Assembly: GCA_963691655.1 (NCBI GenBank)
Contig: OY829326.1
Coordinates: 40,079,989 to 40,143,988 of the forward strand
Source of the DNA: Toxonevra muliebris
Taxonomy: Eukaryota > Arthropoda > Insecta > Diptera > Pallopteridae
DNA: 64,000 bases
Direction of reading: 5' to 3'
Notes under the pieces: model-generated
Told to the model about the DNA's origin: nothing
Seen by the model: only the letters and a program-made list of their open reading frames with translations
Database searches by the model: none
Translations under genes and position numbers: made by a program
Shown: in pieces, positions 46,875-60,000 of the stretch
How positions within the stretch are numbered: position 1 is the first letter of the stretch
Layout of the letters: the number at the start of each line of letters is the position of its first letter

Positions 46875-48287
46875 TTATTCCATCTTTGCACGTTTCGACA
46901 ACGTCGGTCGGTCGAATACTTGTTTCATCCCACCAGCCTTCTCATTATGAAATTTAATATTGTTCGTCGTTTCCGCATACCATGGCGAATCGAATTTTGT
47001 AGTATCTTGATCAACTAAATGCGTGTATTTGGTTCGTCCACAACGTCCAAAGTTCTTCACTTGCATCACCTTTGGCAGAATAGTCTTGTCGAAGTGATCT
47101 TCCAACGTAGCTTGTGCAAAATCTCGCTTGAGTACATCGTTCTCCTCATCCAAGTAGAAAGCACCACGATGATAGTATTTCTGCAAGAATTTATATTTGC
47201 CCTTGGTTGCTTTGTTGGTAATGATTTTCGGATTGGATCGCAGCTCTTGACGACGTTCCTCTTCGGTGAGTGTGCGCATGCGATCAATTTCGAGCTTGTC
47301 ACGTTCAGCATTTTCACGCTCTTCCCGATCGCGTTTCATACGCTTCAATTCACGCAGCTTCCATGCCTCGTATTCGACTTCATCATTTTCGTCGTCAGTG
47401 CAGACATCTTCAATGCTAGCCTCTGCTGTGTCGGGTTTAACCTTTTCGAGGTCCTTCTTGACACTTTCTTCTACTAGGCGTAGTGTATTGCGACGTCGGT
47501 CTTTAGCTGCTCTTTTCGCCTCGGTCTCCAATTGTTTTTGCTTTTGTGCCTCACGTTCCTTCTCTTGAATAGTGGCGCGATCACGCTTCCTCACAAACAG
47601 TGGTTTCAAGCGTGGTTCATTCTCTTCTTCACTTTCGGTTTCCTCTTCATAATCGGAACTTTCGGAATCTGATGATTCAGATTGTTTTTCTTCCTCTTTT
47701 TGCAGCACTTCTTCTTCCTTCTGTTGTTGCAACATCCGCTGACGCAATTTCATGCGCCTCTTCTCCAATTCCGTTTCGCTCAACTCCGAATCTGAATCTG
47801 ACTCCGAGGCAAGTGTAATTTTGTTGGTGGCTTTCTCAATATTCCGACTTTCATTTTCGCTATCGCTATCTTCCGATTCAGATTCAACAATTTCTGGTTC
47901 ATGTATGTGCCGGTGACGTTCCATTCGCTCGTGTTCTAAATCTTCCTCATCTACTGGACGTGCGCGCAGTCGTCGCAACCGTGGGTCATCCACTTCTCCT
48001 CCTTCTCTCTCGGCCTCATCATCGTCTTCAACATTTGCTTTCTCTTGTTCGGGACGTTGTTTGGTACGGCGCTCTTGCTGTGCTAACGCGCGTTTGCGAT
48101 GGTCAATAAAATCTTCCAAATCGCTTTCTTCCGAGCTGGAACCACCATGGCGTGCATAGTCAGGCCGCTTGCCAGACACGTAGCGCTGCACCTTAACTTT
48201 TTGCATAGATATTTCACCTTTTTCATTGCGAATGGGAATAGCGCCGGCCGTACTCTGGATACCTTGAATTCCTGCGGGTCCGCTCAT
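46875..48287 (-). CDS. Mfap1: Microfibrillar-associated protein 1 (spliceosomal)
   Basis: Despite its name this is a nuclear pre-mRNA splicing factor of the spliceosomal B complex, needed for mitosis through tubulin mRNA splicing in Drosophila. Single uninterrupted exon, 470 aa. The N-terminus has the conserved IPIRNEKGEISMQKVKVQRY and VSGKRPDYA, then a long charged segment with Glu/Asp/Ser runs (residues about 45-230) and helical Arg/Lys/Glu repeats. The conserved C-terminal domain reads KYKFLQKYYHRGAFYLDEEN, then LKRDFAQATLEDHFDKTILP, VMQVKNFGRCGRTKYTHLVD and the final FDRPTLSKRAK. Length and both conserved ends match the family. Long plus-strand frames across this gene are shadows of its charged repeats. 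Confidence 0.97.
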   Translation of the reverse strand: MSGPAGIQGIQSTAGAIPIRNEKGEISMQKVKVQRYVSGKRPDYARHGGSSSEESDLEDFIDHRKRALAQQERRTKQRPEQEKANVEDDDEAEREGGEVDDPRLRRLRARPVDEEDLEHERMERHRHIHEPEIVESESEDSDSENESRNIEKATNKITLASESDSDSELSETELEKRRMKLRQRMLQQQKEEEVLQKEEEKQSESSDSESSDYEEETESEEENEPRLKPLFVRKRDRATIQEKEREAQKQKQLETEAKRAAKDRRRNTLRLVEESVKKDLEKVKPDTAEASIEDVCTDDENDEVEYEAWKLRELKRMKRDREERENAERDKLEIDRMRTLTEEERRQELRSNPKIITNKATKGKYKFLQKYYHRGAFYLDEENDVLKRDFAQATLEDHFDKTILPKVMQVKNFGRCGRTKYTHLVDQDTTKFDSPWYAETTNNIKFHNEKAGGMKQVFDRPTLSKRAKME

Positions 48288-49083
48288 CTTAATTTCTTAG
48301 AGTTTTCTGTATTTCTACGGAATTATTTGATTTTTTGATATAATTTCGTTTCTATATACACAAGCTCCTGCTGCCGTTTACGATTGACAGTTGGCTGTCA
48401 GCTGTGCACACCCTACGTACAGTCAATTGAGAGGTCTTCACATTTGGGTACACATAGTGTATTAATACAATTCGGTTTGAATAATAGGGCGATTTTTTTC
48501 CCCGACCAATTTTGTCCCCTAGTCTGTCATGAATCTCCTGAAAGGACGTGATAAGGGGAATATTTTGGTATACTCATTTTTAAATTTGTATCATTTTCCC
48601 GATAGCCTTTGAAAACTAAAACTGCAAAGTTTTGTCGGTGTTTTTAATGTTTTAAAAATTTATTTTAAGTTTTTATGGACCGTTTCGATTTTTGGTTTTC
48701 ATAAACTTAATTGTCAACATTTTTTTTATTGCAAAATAATGTATAACAGTAGCGTCTCAAAAAATTTGAGACGGACTTAGCTTTAAGAATCGTCCAGACA
48801 ACCCGATCCACTCCAATGTATAAACAATGCTTTATTATCAGTCGGAAAAATATATTATTGATTATCACCGAATTGTGCACTGTTTATTAACTTAAATTGA
48901 TTTAACTGATAAGATGCGCTTAAGTATGTAGAGTATTCAAATGGTTTAGTTTTCAAAATGTAATAGATTTAATTTTTGTAATAGGCTGAGAACACTGTGA
49001 ACACAGTTATTGAGAATGCAGATGACGCTGCTCTTAGCATAGATAAATTGTAATTAGTTTTTATTGTTTTATTTATGGTTTTA
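48288..49083. other. MFAP1 upstream region
   Basis: Presumed MFAP1 promoter (minus strand) and intergenic DNA; no TATA box found, as expected for a housekeeping gene. Confidence 0.4.
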
Positions 49084-49091
49084 TTTCAAAC

Positions 49092-49858
49092 CAGGGCTTT
49101 GGAGCGGAGCTGCAGCAAGGAGCTGTGGAGCACACTGTTTTGACCGGAGCTAGAGCTGGAGCACTGAAAATTGAACCGCTCCGCTGCTCCGATTAATAAT
49201 TTTTCCAACTACCTATTGTTCGTTTACAATTCATTGTCATTTCCGTTGAAGTGATGAAAATGGTAATTGAAATATTCCATTGCCAGTAATAGCTATGGTA
49301 AGAGTAATCATCATTGAAGTAATTCTTTTCTTTAAATATTTACAAAGATGTCTGAATTGTACAATTATCATTACCAGGTGTGGCGGTTAATAATTCTTAA
49401 TTTTTTCAAAAGGTGCTGTTGGAAATAAGTGGTGGTTGACAATCTTAACTGGTTCTATAGCTATGACAACAGCCTTCAAAACGTTATAGTTGTAATACGA
49501 TTTAGTATCATATTTTTTCGTGTGGTAAACATGTCGAGTTCTGAGCCAAAATGTTTTTGCAGCAAGATAACGCCTCGTCACACTCATCTGTGCCGAAAGT
49601 TTTGGAGGCATGTCCCCAAAACTTGCAATTTGTTCCTTAAATGGAAATTTCAGGAAATACTTTTCCATATTTGAAAAATGGGTGTTGGGGCAAATTAAGG
49701 TAGCGATACATACATATGAATTTAAAATAAAAAAAGAATATTTTTATTAGGAAAATTATATGTAGTTGGAGTTCAGAGCGGAGCACGGAGCGGAGTCGGA
49801 GCTACACTTATGAGATTGGAGCGGAGAAACCCCAAAATTTGGTTGCTGCAAAGCCTTG
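49092..49858. mobile_element. hAT-type non-autonomous element with 8-bp target duplication
   Basis: Starts CAGGGCTTTGGAGC and ends in the inverse GCTGCAAAGCCTTG. The ends are flanked by TTTCAAAC (49084-49091) and TTTCAAGC (49859-49866), an 8-bp duplication with one difference. An 8-bp target site and a CAGGG start are hallmarks of hAT transposons. Subterminal regions are packed with GGAGCGGAGC-type repeats (49098-49195 and 49771-49830), plausible transposase-binding sites. The interior has no transposase; the open frames (49387-49668 - and 49429-49674 +) show no known domain. Confidence 0.8.
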
Positions 49859-49866
49859 TTTCAAGC

Positions 49867-52089
49867 ATTTGTCAGTAACATTTATCAGTAACTCTATTTT
49901 TGAAATATTTTGCTACCCACCTTGTGTGACTATTCTGTATGAATGAAAAAGAATAATTTTTTTTTCTAAAGAATATTGTTGTAGTTTTTCTGAATTCTAT
50001 TAGAAAAACAAACATTCAAATGGTCCTGAAAATTAGAGTTGCATTTGATTTAATTTTTAAGTAATTCGGAACCAAAATCTAAAATCAAAATCGGTGCCCA
50101 TCTGAACGCTGTATTTTGTTGTTGATTTTTTTTAACAGAACCTTGCTTTGGCGGAAGGGAATTAAAGCACAAAGAGTTAACTGTTGTAATGGCTTAATTG
50201 CAAAGTTTAGGTTTCGACGGACCCATATTCTTCAGATATGACCTCTCTGGGATTTGTTATTACAGCATTCAAACAATTATTTTGTTTGATATTTTTGAAA
50301 GAGAAGCTGTAGTTATTTGTCTTTAGACTTTAAATTCTATTTAAATAAATTAAGCAAATAACAAAATTTTGGCTATGACCTGCTTTTCATATAAGAAAAC
50401 ACTATTATAATTTTGAGTGGAGATTATTGCAAAAGTTGAAGCTATCAAATTGAGTTCGGATTTAAATTAGTCCCCCTTTGAATCTACTAGTGTGCATACC
50501 TTAATATGAGTGTATTATACTGCACGTGCTTCGACTAAAATTCCCCTCCAGAGAAATAGTTAAATGTGAACAAAACCGGCTTTTGACTAAAACGTACTAC
50601 CGCAAAAACTTGACTCAGTTAAAAGTGAGAATCAAAACAAAATTCAAAATCAAAACACAAATCGTCAAGCTCATTAGTTTCGTGACGTATACATGTGCCG
50701 CGTATGGTCGAACGGTGCTTGCTGGCATTAACAATGTATGGTATAAAGATATCTAAATAATAAGCTCATTCTCTCCCCTCTGTTCTTCTGCATACGTATC
50801 AAGCTAAATCTGCATGAATTGAGATTAAATTGGCAAAGGTTGGTAGAAACTGGTAAAAATTGGTTTTGTTTTTTAACATAAATGTTTTTATCGTAGTGTT
50901 TACCTTAATTAATTGTCAACTTAATTGATTTCTGGATTCAGGTTTTAACATATCATCTGGTGGTTACCAGAACAACGAATACTCCTTAATTTCCGTAATT
51001 TTGAAGTTAAATATGTGATGAAAGCTGGGATTGGTCTATGTACAATCCATCACAATTTGCAAACTGTTTTCCTATTTTCGGCTTTGTAATCTAAAACTTA
51101 CTTTACTAAAAAGTGCCAACTTATATGGGGTTTTGAAAAAACTCAAACATTAAAATCAATTTTTTTTTTTAACATTTTTATACATTCGTGATTCTGGTAC
51201 CCACCCACTGAGATATAAGAGTTTATGCAAATGGATGTATCTAATATATTTAGACGGTTTCGCAAAACTCACTCAAACTCTGTTTGGTATTAAGGTTCAT
51301 TGGTTTGAATGGTGACCTCACAACAATTACTCATGGAGTGTGGTTACCGCAGAGAACCTCGTATAAACTGGCGGATGTTCTTCATGTGGCTGTGATATTG
51401 CAATTCTATAGTCCTTATATTGAATGTTTCTGCATTTCCTTTATAATATAAAAATATTTTGAAATTTTAAATAATAATAAAGTAATTAAAGTCACGTTTT
51501 ATGTATCTCCAGGGATTCCCGAGAAATCCTAATGAAACAATAACACGTTTTGCTTAATTGTTCCGTTTGACTGGGGATGTAGATACCCACTTTTTAAATC
51601 AAGACGGCATTTTTCATTCTCACTATACGAATTCAACATAAAACTCTACATCTTCCGTATGGAATGTATCATACACAACATTAAAGACTCCTGGGTTTCA
51701 GTCCATACTACTCGCCAATTATTAACAGAAACCATAAGATAAATAAATATTTATATTGAACATATGATTAATATTAAATTATACATCGTCTACCCTTAAA
51801 AAAATAGCGGTTACTCATAAATTAATATAAGCGTAGTATATTTGTATATTTTGTACTCATTAATTGCAATTTTATTGTCTTCGAAAAATTAGAAGCTTTC
51901 TTGCGTGTTTTGATTTACACAGACTTTTAATTATTTGACGTTTTCTTGGAAATCAACAAAGAATAAAATTTTGCATTTTTTGGTTCTTGACGACAACATA
52001 GCTACTGGTTTCAAATTTGTATGTAAACGTAAACTAAACTTGTAGCGTTAATCCAACTTCAATAAAAAAGATGTCAACGTTATCTTATT
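49867..52089. other. Intergenic, no gene seen
   Basis: AT-rich DNA between the hAT-type element and the RTE-like remnant. The ORF at 50526-50756 (+) shows no motif or gene context. Confidence 0.5.
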
Positions 52090-52935
52090 GTACGTGAGAT
52101 GTCTGGTTTGGGTGTTCTTGCGAAGCTACTACTAGCGCAGTGAAGATCGGAGGTGACCTCATCGCGCCATTTTATACCAAACCAGGTTTCAAACAAGGGG
52201 ATTCCCCAACTTGCGACTTCCTTTCTCTTATGCTGTAGAAAATATTTCGAGTTGCAAATATTGACATCTCAAACAAGAGTGTAATACTGCTTGCATATGC
52301 TGATGATATTAAAATCATTGGCCTAAAAGCGTGAGTGGTTTTAGCAGTGAATTAAGGGAAAATCAAATTTTTTCATTGTCGACAAACAAAGAGTCCCTTC
52401 GGCTTGAACACAATGTTTTAACAATACATTCGAGGCCGTCAAGGACATCGTATATAATCCCTGATAGCATTAATTGTTGTCAGCTTTGAGAATAATCGAT
52501 GAGCTGCAAAGAATGGCAGCAAGTGTTACTACAGACTCATTACGCATTTGAAATCCCACGTCTTTCCTGTCCTAATGTATGGCGGTGGACGTAAACAATG
52601 ACGACCAATGATGATAGTCTGTTGTGAACATTCGATAGAAATATACGTCGCAAAGATGGAACCATGAGTTCTATGAACTGTATGCTAATACTGACATAGT
52701 CAAGCGCATAAAAAGGCAACGGCTTCTATGGCTGACTTAAGTTGAACAAATAACTAGGAAAGTATTCGATTCAATCTTCGGCGGTGTAACACGTAGAAGA
52801 GGATGACCCACTCTCCGTTGGAAAGGCCAGATATAGGGAGACAGGGGTGGAGGACCAAAGTGCAGAAATGGCTGCAGAAGCTTTATTAAGGCGGCCAAGA
52901 CCAATCATCGGTTGTTGTGCTAATTAGGTAAGAAA
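52090..52935 (+). mobile_element. Dead RTE/BovB-like reverse transcriptase remnant
   Basis: Broken frames show SSVKIGGDLIAPFYTKPGFK, QGDSPTCDFLSLML, then the catalytic block LLAYADDIKIIG with intact YADD. Downstream are HVFPVLMYGG, ELYANTDIVKRIKRQRLLWL and RRRGxPTLRWKGQI-type pieces, and an end near AAKTNHRLLC. Many stops, deletions and frameshifts are present. Family assignment rests on remembered insect non-LTR sequences. Confidence 0.75.
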
Positions 52936-55900
52936 GTATCTAAGAGTATTTATTATACATTTTATTAACAGTTCCAATCCAGTAAAATAATAAATAAATA
53001 ATACAATTTTTCATTGTTAGCACTAATTTCGAATTGAAGGTTGAAATATGTAAATATCTGTGTCAATAGAACAAAATAAATAATTTAACATAATACCTAC
53101 ATATGCCAACCATAGTTTTGGAATAGTATAAGTTAAAAATAACTTAAATCATAAAGTTAATACGAATCATAAATTTATACTATAATTTGTAATAATAAGA
53201 GCAATAAATGTTATTAGCACCTGGTTCGATTAATTAGAATATATGAGAATTTATTTGTAATTTCAAAGGTTTTCTTCTCAAGGGAATATATCACATGTTT
53301 GCTTAGGTAATTATGAGATTTACTATTAGACTGTAGAGCAAAGTGCGTATGAATGTATGTACGGAGGCATCAAGACATCTGAAAATAAATATGGTAGGAT
53401 ATAAAGTTATGAGCTATTAAAACTGATCATAATACCAATAAACATAAGATTCTTTGTTGCGGTATAAAACTATAAGTCCTTTCCATTCGAATACATATGT
53501 AACTCACACAACAGCCTTCCATGGGCTGTTCTGTCTGAAGAAGAAAAATTATTTTCAAACTTTTATTAAGTAGTGTGAGATAGTATAAAATTGACTAGAA
53601 TACGTAATAAGTACCTAATATTATATATCTGGAAGCTCGATCTTGGTTTTTGACGGCCTCTTGTGCCAAAAAGTTGGAATTATTATTATTATTTGTTTAT
53701 TACACTGTGCGACAGTACTTTGCGCACATGAATTACACCAAATAGAAGTGAAAGTAGAGGTGAAATATAGCGTATATGGTTCTCATTTAACAAAGCTTTC
53801 AAATTTTTAAAAATTTCATTTTATAAAAAAACTTAAAAAATATATAAACTTATTAAAGTATTTTGTTAAAATTTCAGAGAGAAACTCTGCGTAATTTCGA
53901 AGATATAGATGATTATTGCTTCGAACTTAGCTTTATTTTATTTGTTAAAAACTGATAATCAAAATTTTGAACCTGTTTTCTCAAAACAAGGTTTTTGCTA
54001 TTGTCGTACACGATAACTAAAAAACATCTAACAGATTGGCCTGAAATTTAAACATGTTTTTTTACACAACGTTGGCCCAAGGACATAGTAGAAAGAATAA
54101 GTTTGGTTAATTGTGTCCACAATTTGTAATATTGTTTGTACAAAAAAGTCCTATTTTTGAGAAAACCAACTTTGGCGGTCCGCCATTTGGTGCATTGTTG
54201 GTCAAATAAAATAATTGTAATATATCCTGGGACTACAGTCATAATTTTTCTAAGCAGTGAGCCCCAATGGTCCATGAAAGTTAATGACGAATTTTAAAAC
54301 GCCCTCCATGAAACTGCAAAAAAAAAATTTCTTCTTTCTTGTACTTGAAGTCTTTAAATATATGTCAAAAAAATTCCGGAATCAGAAAGTACATTTTTAT
54401 TAATTTATCAATCCCATAGAAATCGCTGAAATTTGGGACCAAGAAGGTGCAGGCCCCCTTAAGGGGAAACCCAATTGACAAATGCTTGGTGAACATTGTT
54501 GGTCGTTGTGCAGAGACACAAGTATCGAGCATAAACGCCAAGCTAAACGTGCGTGTTTTCCAAACTATCAAAATAAAGTTATTTCCACGTTATATTCATT
54601 CATACATACTTATATAAATATTGATCTTGTCGCAAAACAATTACGCTAATTTGTCAGTTGGTTTTATAAGTTCTAATTGTTCTTTGTCTCTATGTTAGCA
54701 ATTTATACCCTGAAATTGGCACTATTGTTCATCATTGTTCATTTCACACATTTTATTAGTAAATGATTAACATATCATAAAATCTTATCCATACATATTA
54801 AAAAGGAAGTCTTCGTCACATAGGGCGTTGTTGGTACTTTTGATATTTAACCAATGGTATGAGCTAGAAAATATTTCTGGCTACAATTCTTTTTTTTATT
54901 AGAAGCAAATCGACCAAGGGCATTTGAGGATAAAAACATAAAGTTTACGTTTACGGTATCCTTTTCTTCTGAAATATTCTTGATATAATTTTTTTATACT
55001 AAGAACTATCCTTTTTCATTTAGTATACACATTATCCTTTAAAAATCTTATATATTTTCAATTTTTTTTATAAAATTGAGTTTTTGCAAACCTTATACCC
55101 TGCCTGGTCTAATAATATTATGTAAGTTTTGATTTTTGATCAAAGCTAAAATTTTCAAACTTCATAACCTTCTTTATCATTTCTAACATTTAGTTTTTAT
55201 GGGAGCTAACACGCTCACTTGCTACCAAAATATCGTCTTCACACACAAACTTTCATTGTTTTCCTTCCTATGGTTCCTCATATATACCGTGCTTCTTTTT
55301 CTGTGTTTCTTTTTGAGATAAATTCAAATAGTAATGTGAATAAATATCATGAAAATGACTACAAATACGTAAATATTGGTAAATATTAGCGTTTTTGGAA
55401 ACTAAAAAAAATTTCCTTTCCTTAATCGGTGCTAAATCAATTTATTTACATTTATTTAATAGAAATGAATGCATACAAAAATTATATTTGTTGTTGATGA
55501 TGATTGATGCTGTCATATAATAATATCAAACAAATTAATCCATTGACTTGTACTATGAATACGTGCGTTGTGTATTGTGATATGCTCACGAGTGCTACTA
55601 ATTAAATTATGGACTAACGCACTTTTCATATCGTCGCACTTGTAAATGTCGCATATTTACGACAACAATTCTCTTAAATTGTTTTTGTGCATGCAAAATA
55701 ATTTGGAGATGTTTTCGTTTACTTATACATATTTGTTATTGGATGATATTGATGATGATGTGATATGAGTCCATGTGCCCTGTGCGTATCTTAAGATTTT
55801 GAAAAATGAGTCAGCAACAAGCAAGAAAAATTTCGATACCAAAAATTTATAATTGATTTTAATTACCATTTTATTACATTTGTTATTTTATTTTTTAATA

Positions 55901-56048
55901 AAATAGTTAACAGAATAGCGTATAAAGAACATTCCTTTTCTTAAAAAAAAAAAAAAATTATAAACATCAAAGAAACAACATATTACGTGCAATTGGGCTT
56001 ACTTAAGAATACATGCATATGTATGTATGTACATTAAGGTGGGTCACC
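52936..56048. other. Intergenic, no gene seen
   Basis: AT-rich. The patch 53690-54600 has higher complexity (for example near 54430-54560) and may be an old repeat, but no ends or coding block were found. Confidence 0.45.
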
Positions 56049-56790
56049 AAAAAAAGTTGTGTGTCTCACCACCCATATTAAAAGTTCACCACAAGATTGT
56101 TTCATTTTTCCCTAGGGGGTCTTGAAAAACCACTGAAACAGCATTTTTTTTCATAAAAGGTTTATTTGATGTCCCCTCATCAAGTATGGTATATCGTTGT
56201 AAAGTATGTGTTTTATGGTCCAATTAATCGATCAGAAGCCTATGAGAAAATTTTGGAATCGCGGCTTGATTAATCTGCAACGCATCGTAAACTTTATATT
56301 CCTAAGAGTGGAGTTATAAAGTTTGATAGTGACTCATACACAAGAATGATCGATTGGGATAAATTCATAGTTACAAAACCACCATGTTTAAAATTCTTCT
56401 TGCAGGGCAAATTAAGAAATCCCATTTTTTCAGGGGAAATTGTAAAAAAATTCGATTAAAAATTAATAATTAATTAATGGTTTGAGTTTTCACCGAATTC
56501 CTATGCCATTCTTAAAACACAGAGCGTTTTATTTGTGTTGTGAGTGAATCTGCCGTTGCAATCAATGAACAACGTTTGGGTCATATTTTTTCCAATCTTG
56601 ATAGCCGAAATGAATTTTTAAAAAATAATTCAGAGTTCTTCCTAAATTTTATAACAAATCATTTGATAAACATGTTATGATAAAAATACTGTTTTAGCGG
56701 TTTTCCAAGACCTCGTATGGGAATTTTTTGCCCTGAAACACTATCGGGGTGAACTTTCAAAATAATTGGAGATACACCAAACTTTTTTTC
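56049..56790. repeat. Long fold-back element with about 130-bp arms
   Basis: 56049-56180 and 56651-56790 are diverged reverse complements. Shared blocks include AAGTTCACC, TTTCA...CCCTA/CCC, GGTCTTG(A/G)AAAACC and TTTATTTGAT or its complement. The loop (56181-56650) is not coding. It is probably a non-autonomous DNA element of unknown superfamily. Confidence 0.68.
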
Positions 56791-56822
56791 CTCTATAGGG
56801 GCGATCCGGTCTAATGTACATG

Positions 56823-57069
56823 TCGCTCATTTACTAAAAGACTGTCATAACTTAAAAACTCGGTTTTGCAGAAAACGCGTTTAAAGTATTCAATTGACTC
56901 CCACTTTGCAGAAAAAAGAAGAAATCTTATAATTCTCACGCGCAGAGTATACAAGATATTAATATGAAATTTTTACTCAATATGAAGCATGATATAATGA
57001 ATAATTCTGCATCATTAACTCAAAAATCGTGTTTTTTGACTTATGACAGTCTTTTAGTAAATGAGCGAT
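56823..57069. repeat. Inverted repeat with about 40-bp near-identical arms
   Basis: TCGCTCATTTACTAAAAGAC at 56823 is matched in reverse at 57050-57069, and the pairing continues through CTGTCATAA to about 57027. The arms are much better conserved than those of the neighbouring fold-back element. Loop about 160 bp, non-coding. Confidence 0.72.
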
Positions 57070-60000
57070 GTGTTTTCAAATATACAATGAAGCGGCTAAT
57101 GAAATTGCAAAGAGAAGTTTATTTTTTCCCCCCTCTTTTAAACAAATCATTGCGAAGTGGGAAAGAAAAAAAATTACTTCCACCGTCGCTGGTTACGCTC
57201 ATAACCGATCCATTGTTTTTTACAAAGTTTCGCCTATGGAAGAAGGCGAGATGACAACGCACATTCTTTTGTACATGTTTGTACCCTTAAATTTATATAA
57301 AATTCCCGGGCAATTCCGGTTGTTTTTCACACAAGCTAGCACTTGTGCAAAGTATAAAAATGAGTAAATTATTTTTATGATATCTTATTGTGACAATTGT
57401 TCTACATGCTTTGCAAATATTACTGAATTTAAAAAAAAAATTAACGGCAACCAATTAATTTGTAAAAGAAAAAACTTAAATTCGGAAAGGTTTTTGTCAG
57501 TATTTTCTGGTTTGATTGTGAGCAATGCTTTCTTATTTATTAAGAAAACAAAATAATAATAATAAACATATATTTGTGGGGGAAAGGCTAAACAACTTAT
57601 TTCGAGTTAAGCTGGAAACTAAAATAATATATTCATTTTTTTTTAATACACGTAATTAATATTGAACGTTGAGCAATTCCGAGTTTGATCTTCGAACTGA
57701 ATACACATAGAGTCTTGTAAAATATTACTATAGCTTCTTGAATATTAAATTTTGAGAGCTATGATCGTTAAAAAAAAATCATACAAATACACTTATGCTG
57801 TTATTCCTTTTTGCCACAGTTATTATGTATTTTATTATTTTATCGGAAAGCGGCATTTCTTTTTTTGAATTTATTTAAAAAGACTTTCATTAAGATTAAT
57901 TTGTTCTGACTTATTTTCAAATAGATAATAATCAGTCAGTTGTTGGTTAACATAGATCGGAATGCCTCATTGGCTAGTGGTTTCAACTGCCTGATATGAT
58001 AACCCCAAAAAAATGTATATCAAGGCGCCATCTTTCTTATTACATGAATATTTACTTAGTTCAACAACGTCTTTTCTACCATAATCACTCTATTCATTTG
58101 ATAAACACTTCTGACGCCCGTTGATTTCTGACTTCAATTATCTTCTTTTATGGCAAACTACTAGTCCATAGATCTATTTATAAACGCTTGCATTAAAATA
58201 TTTCTTCATTTATTTTATTAATTTCCTTTAACTCGTCGCAGAAATAAAAAAAATTGTAATATCAATAAATTGAAGAGAGTAAAGAAAATCTGAATTACAC
58301 TATGAAACACAATTTGCATCACAGAATATCTCAAATTAATTACCAGGAAAATTGTGAAACTGATATTCTCTCAAAAATACTTTAGTTTGGAATATTATTT
58401 AAATATCGATATTAATTAGTCTAAAAAAAAATTAAAAAAAATTCTAAGCATTTAGCTTGTCCAGCTTAAACTCGAAATTAAGTTAAGACTTTCATGTAGA
58501 TTCAGAGAATCAAAACCAATCCGACATTATTAGTGGTAAAATAGATTGTTTTGTTAGAACGTATTGACTTAAATATACCATTTGGAACATGTAGGCTTAT
58601 TTTAAGCTAGGTTCAATAGAACCAACTATGAATTTAATGAGCCTATCACGTGAGCTCTTCTAGAACTTAATAAAATTATACTTGTTAATAGTTCCTGAGA
58701 TGAAACCTTAGCTAGAAATACTTTTAAATCATTTTTATATATAATTTTAAATGAATTTTTATCCTGAAATTGTTAACTAAATAAAATTTTATTTCATTGT
58801 TATATCTTTTATTTCAAGTTCTTATCTGTTAGTCTGTAAAGATTTATATTTCCATTGGCTAAATAAGCTAAACTGTAAATGATACCGTAAATTCTTTTGA
58901 AGAAACCTGCTCTTATAAGACAATCATATCACCATCAGTGTTGCCACGACCTGAAAACAATTTCTACCAAACTAACTGAAAAATTCAACTAAAACTGCTT
59001 CATGTAAACAAAACATAATTCGAAAATAAAGTTTTATTTTATAATTAATACAAAAGTAGTCATTAGAATACATAACTACATATAAAAATATAGGGCTTTT
59101 ATATATTTTGGGAGTTGATATCTAACTCTTAAGTAGAAAATTTTCCATATTACAAAGTACCTTTTTTTATAACTATGTAGTTGCATATCAAAACATTTCA
59201 ATAGAATAAAGTAAAAACTAAAATATTCTGGAGCTGTAGTCAATACGAAGGAACAACGTTTCAGCTTTCTGCAAATTTTTTGTGACGAAGAATGAAAACA
59301 TACAAAATCCGCATTTTTATCATATATTTATTAATATTGTAAGAATCGTTCAAAATTTGTTCACTCTTAAATGTAAAGTTAAAAGTGACTATATCTATTT
59401 ATATTTAAGCTTGAAAAAAAAGTAGAGAACTATGAAAGATATCACAATGATCCTGGTTTGAGCTGCAACTTAAGATGTACTGAAGATACCATACAAATTT
59501 GAACGCAAACGGTTTCATTATTTTTGGAAATCTCTTTGCATTCATTTCGAAAAATTCAGTTTTGAGAAAATCACGCTTAAAAGTTCAAGTACCCATAACT
59601 GCTGTGCTAGAGTTTAGCAAGTTCTACGTTTTCAACTTTCGATCGACTGTGAATTTTGAAAAATCCATTTACACACATATATATTTTAGAGGCGTTATAA
59701 AAGTGATTTCCGAAAAACAGTTCGATTTTCTTGGTCCATCACACCCGACGAAGAAATTTGTATACCAAGTGAAACATAATACTTCAAGAAATCCAAAATT
59801 TTATTTAAAAATTTTGCTTATTCGGTTGCTAAGTAGTTTGAAAGTTGAAACTTCATAAGCTTAAACTTCTAAAACATTTTTCAGTGTTTCCCCGATTTTG
59901 TTTTATGCAAAGAAACTTGCAATCGACTACGATCATTAACCCATAAAGCAATTCGATGTAACACCCGTAAAGCCCGTATAACTTTAGTTAAGTCCCTTTG

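Noticed and set aside
47019..47818. Plus-strand frames opposite MFAP1 (152, 100 and 72 codons)
   Set aside because: Antisense shadows of the charged MFAP1 coding sequence, which matches its family from end to end.
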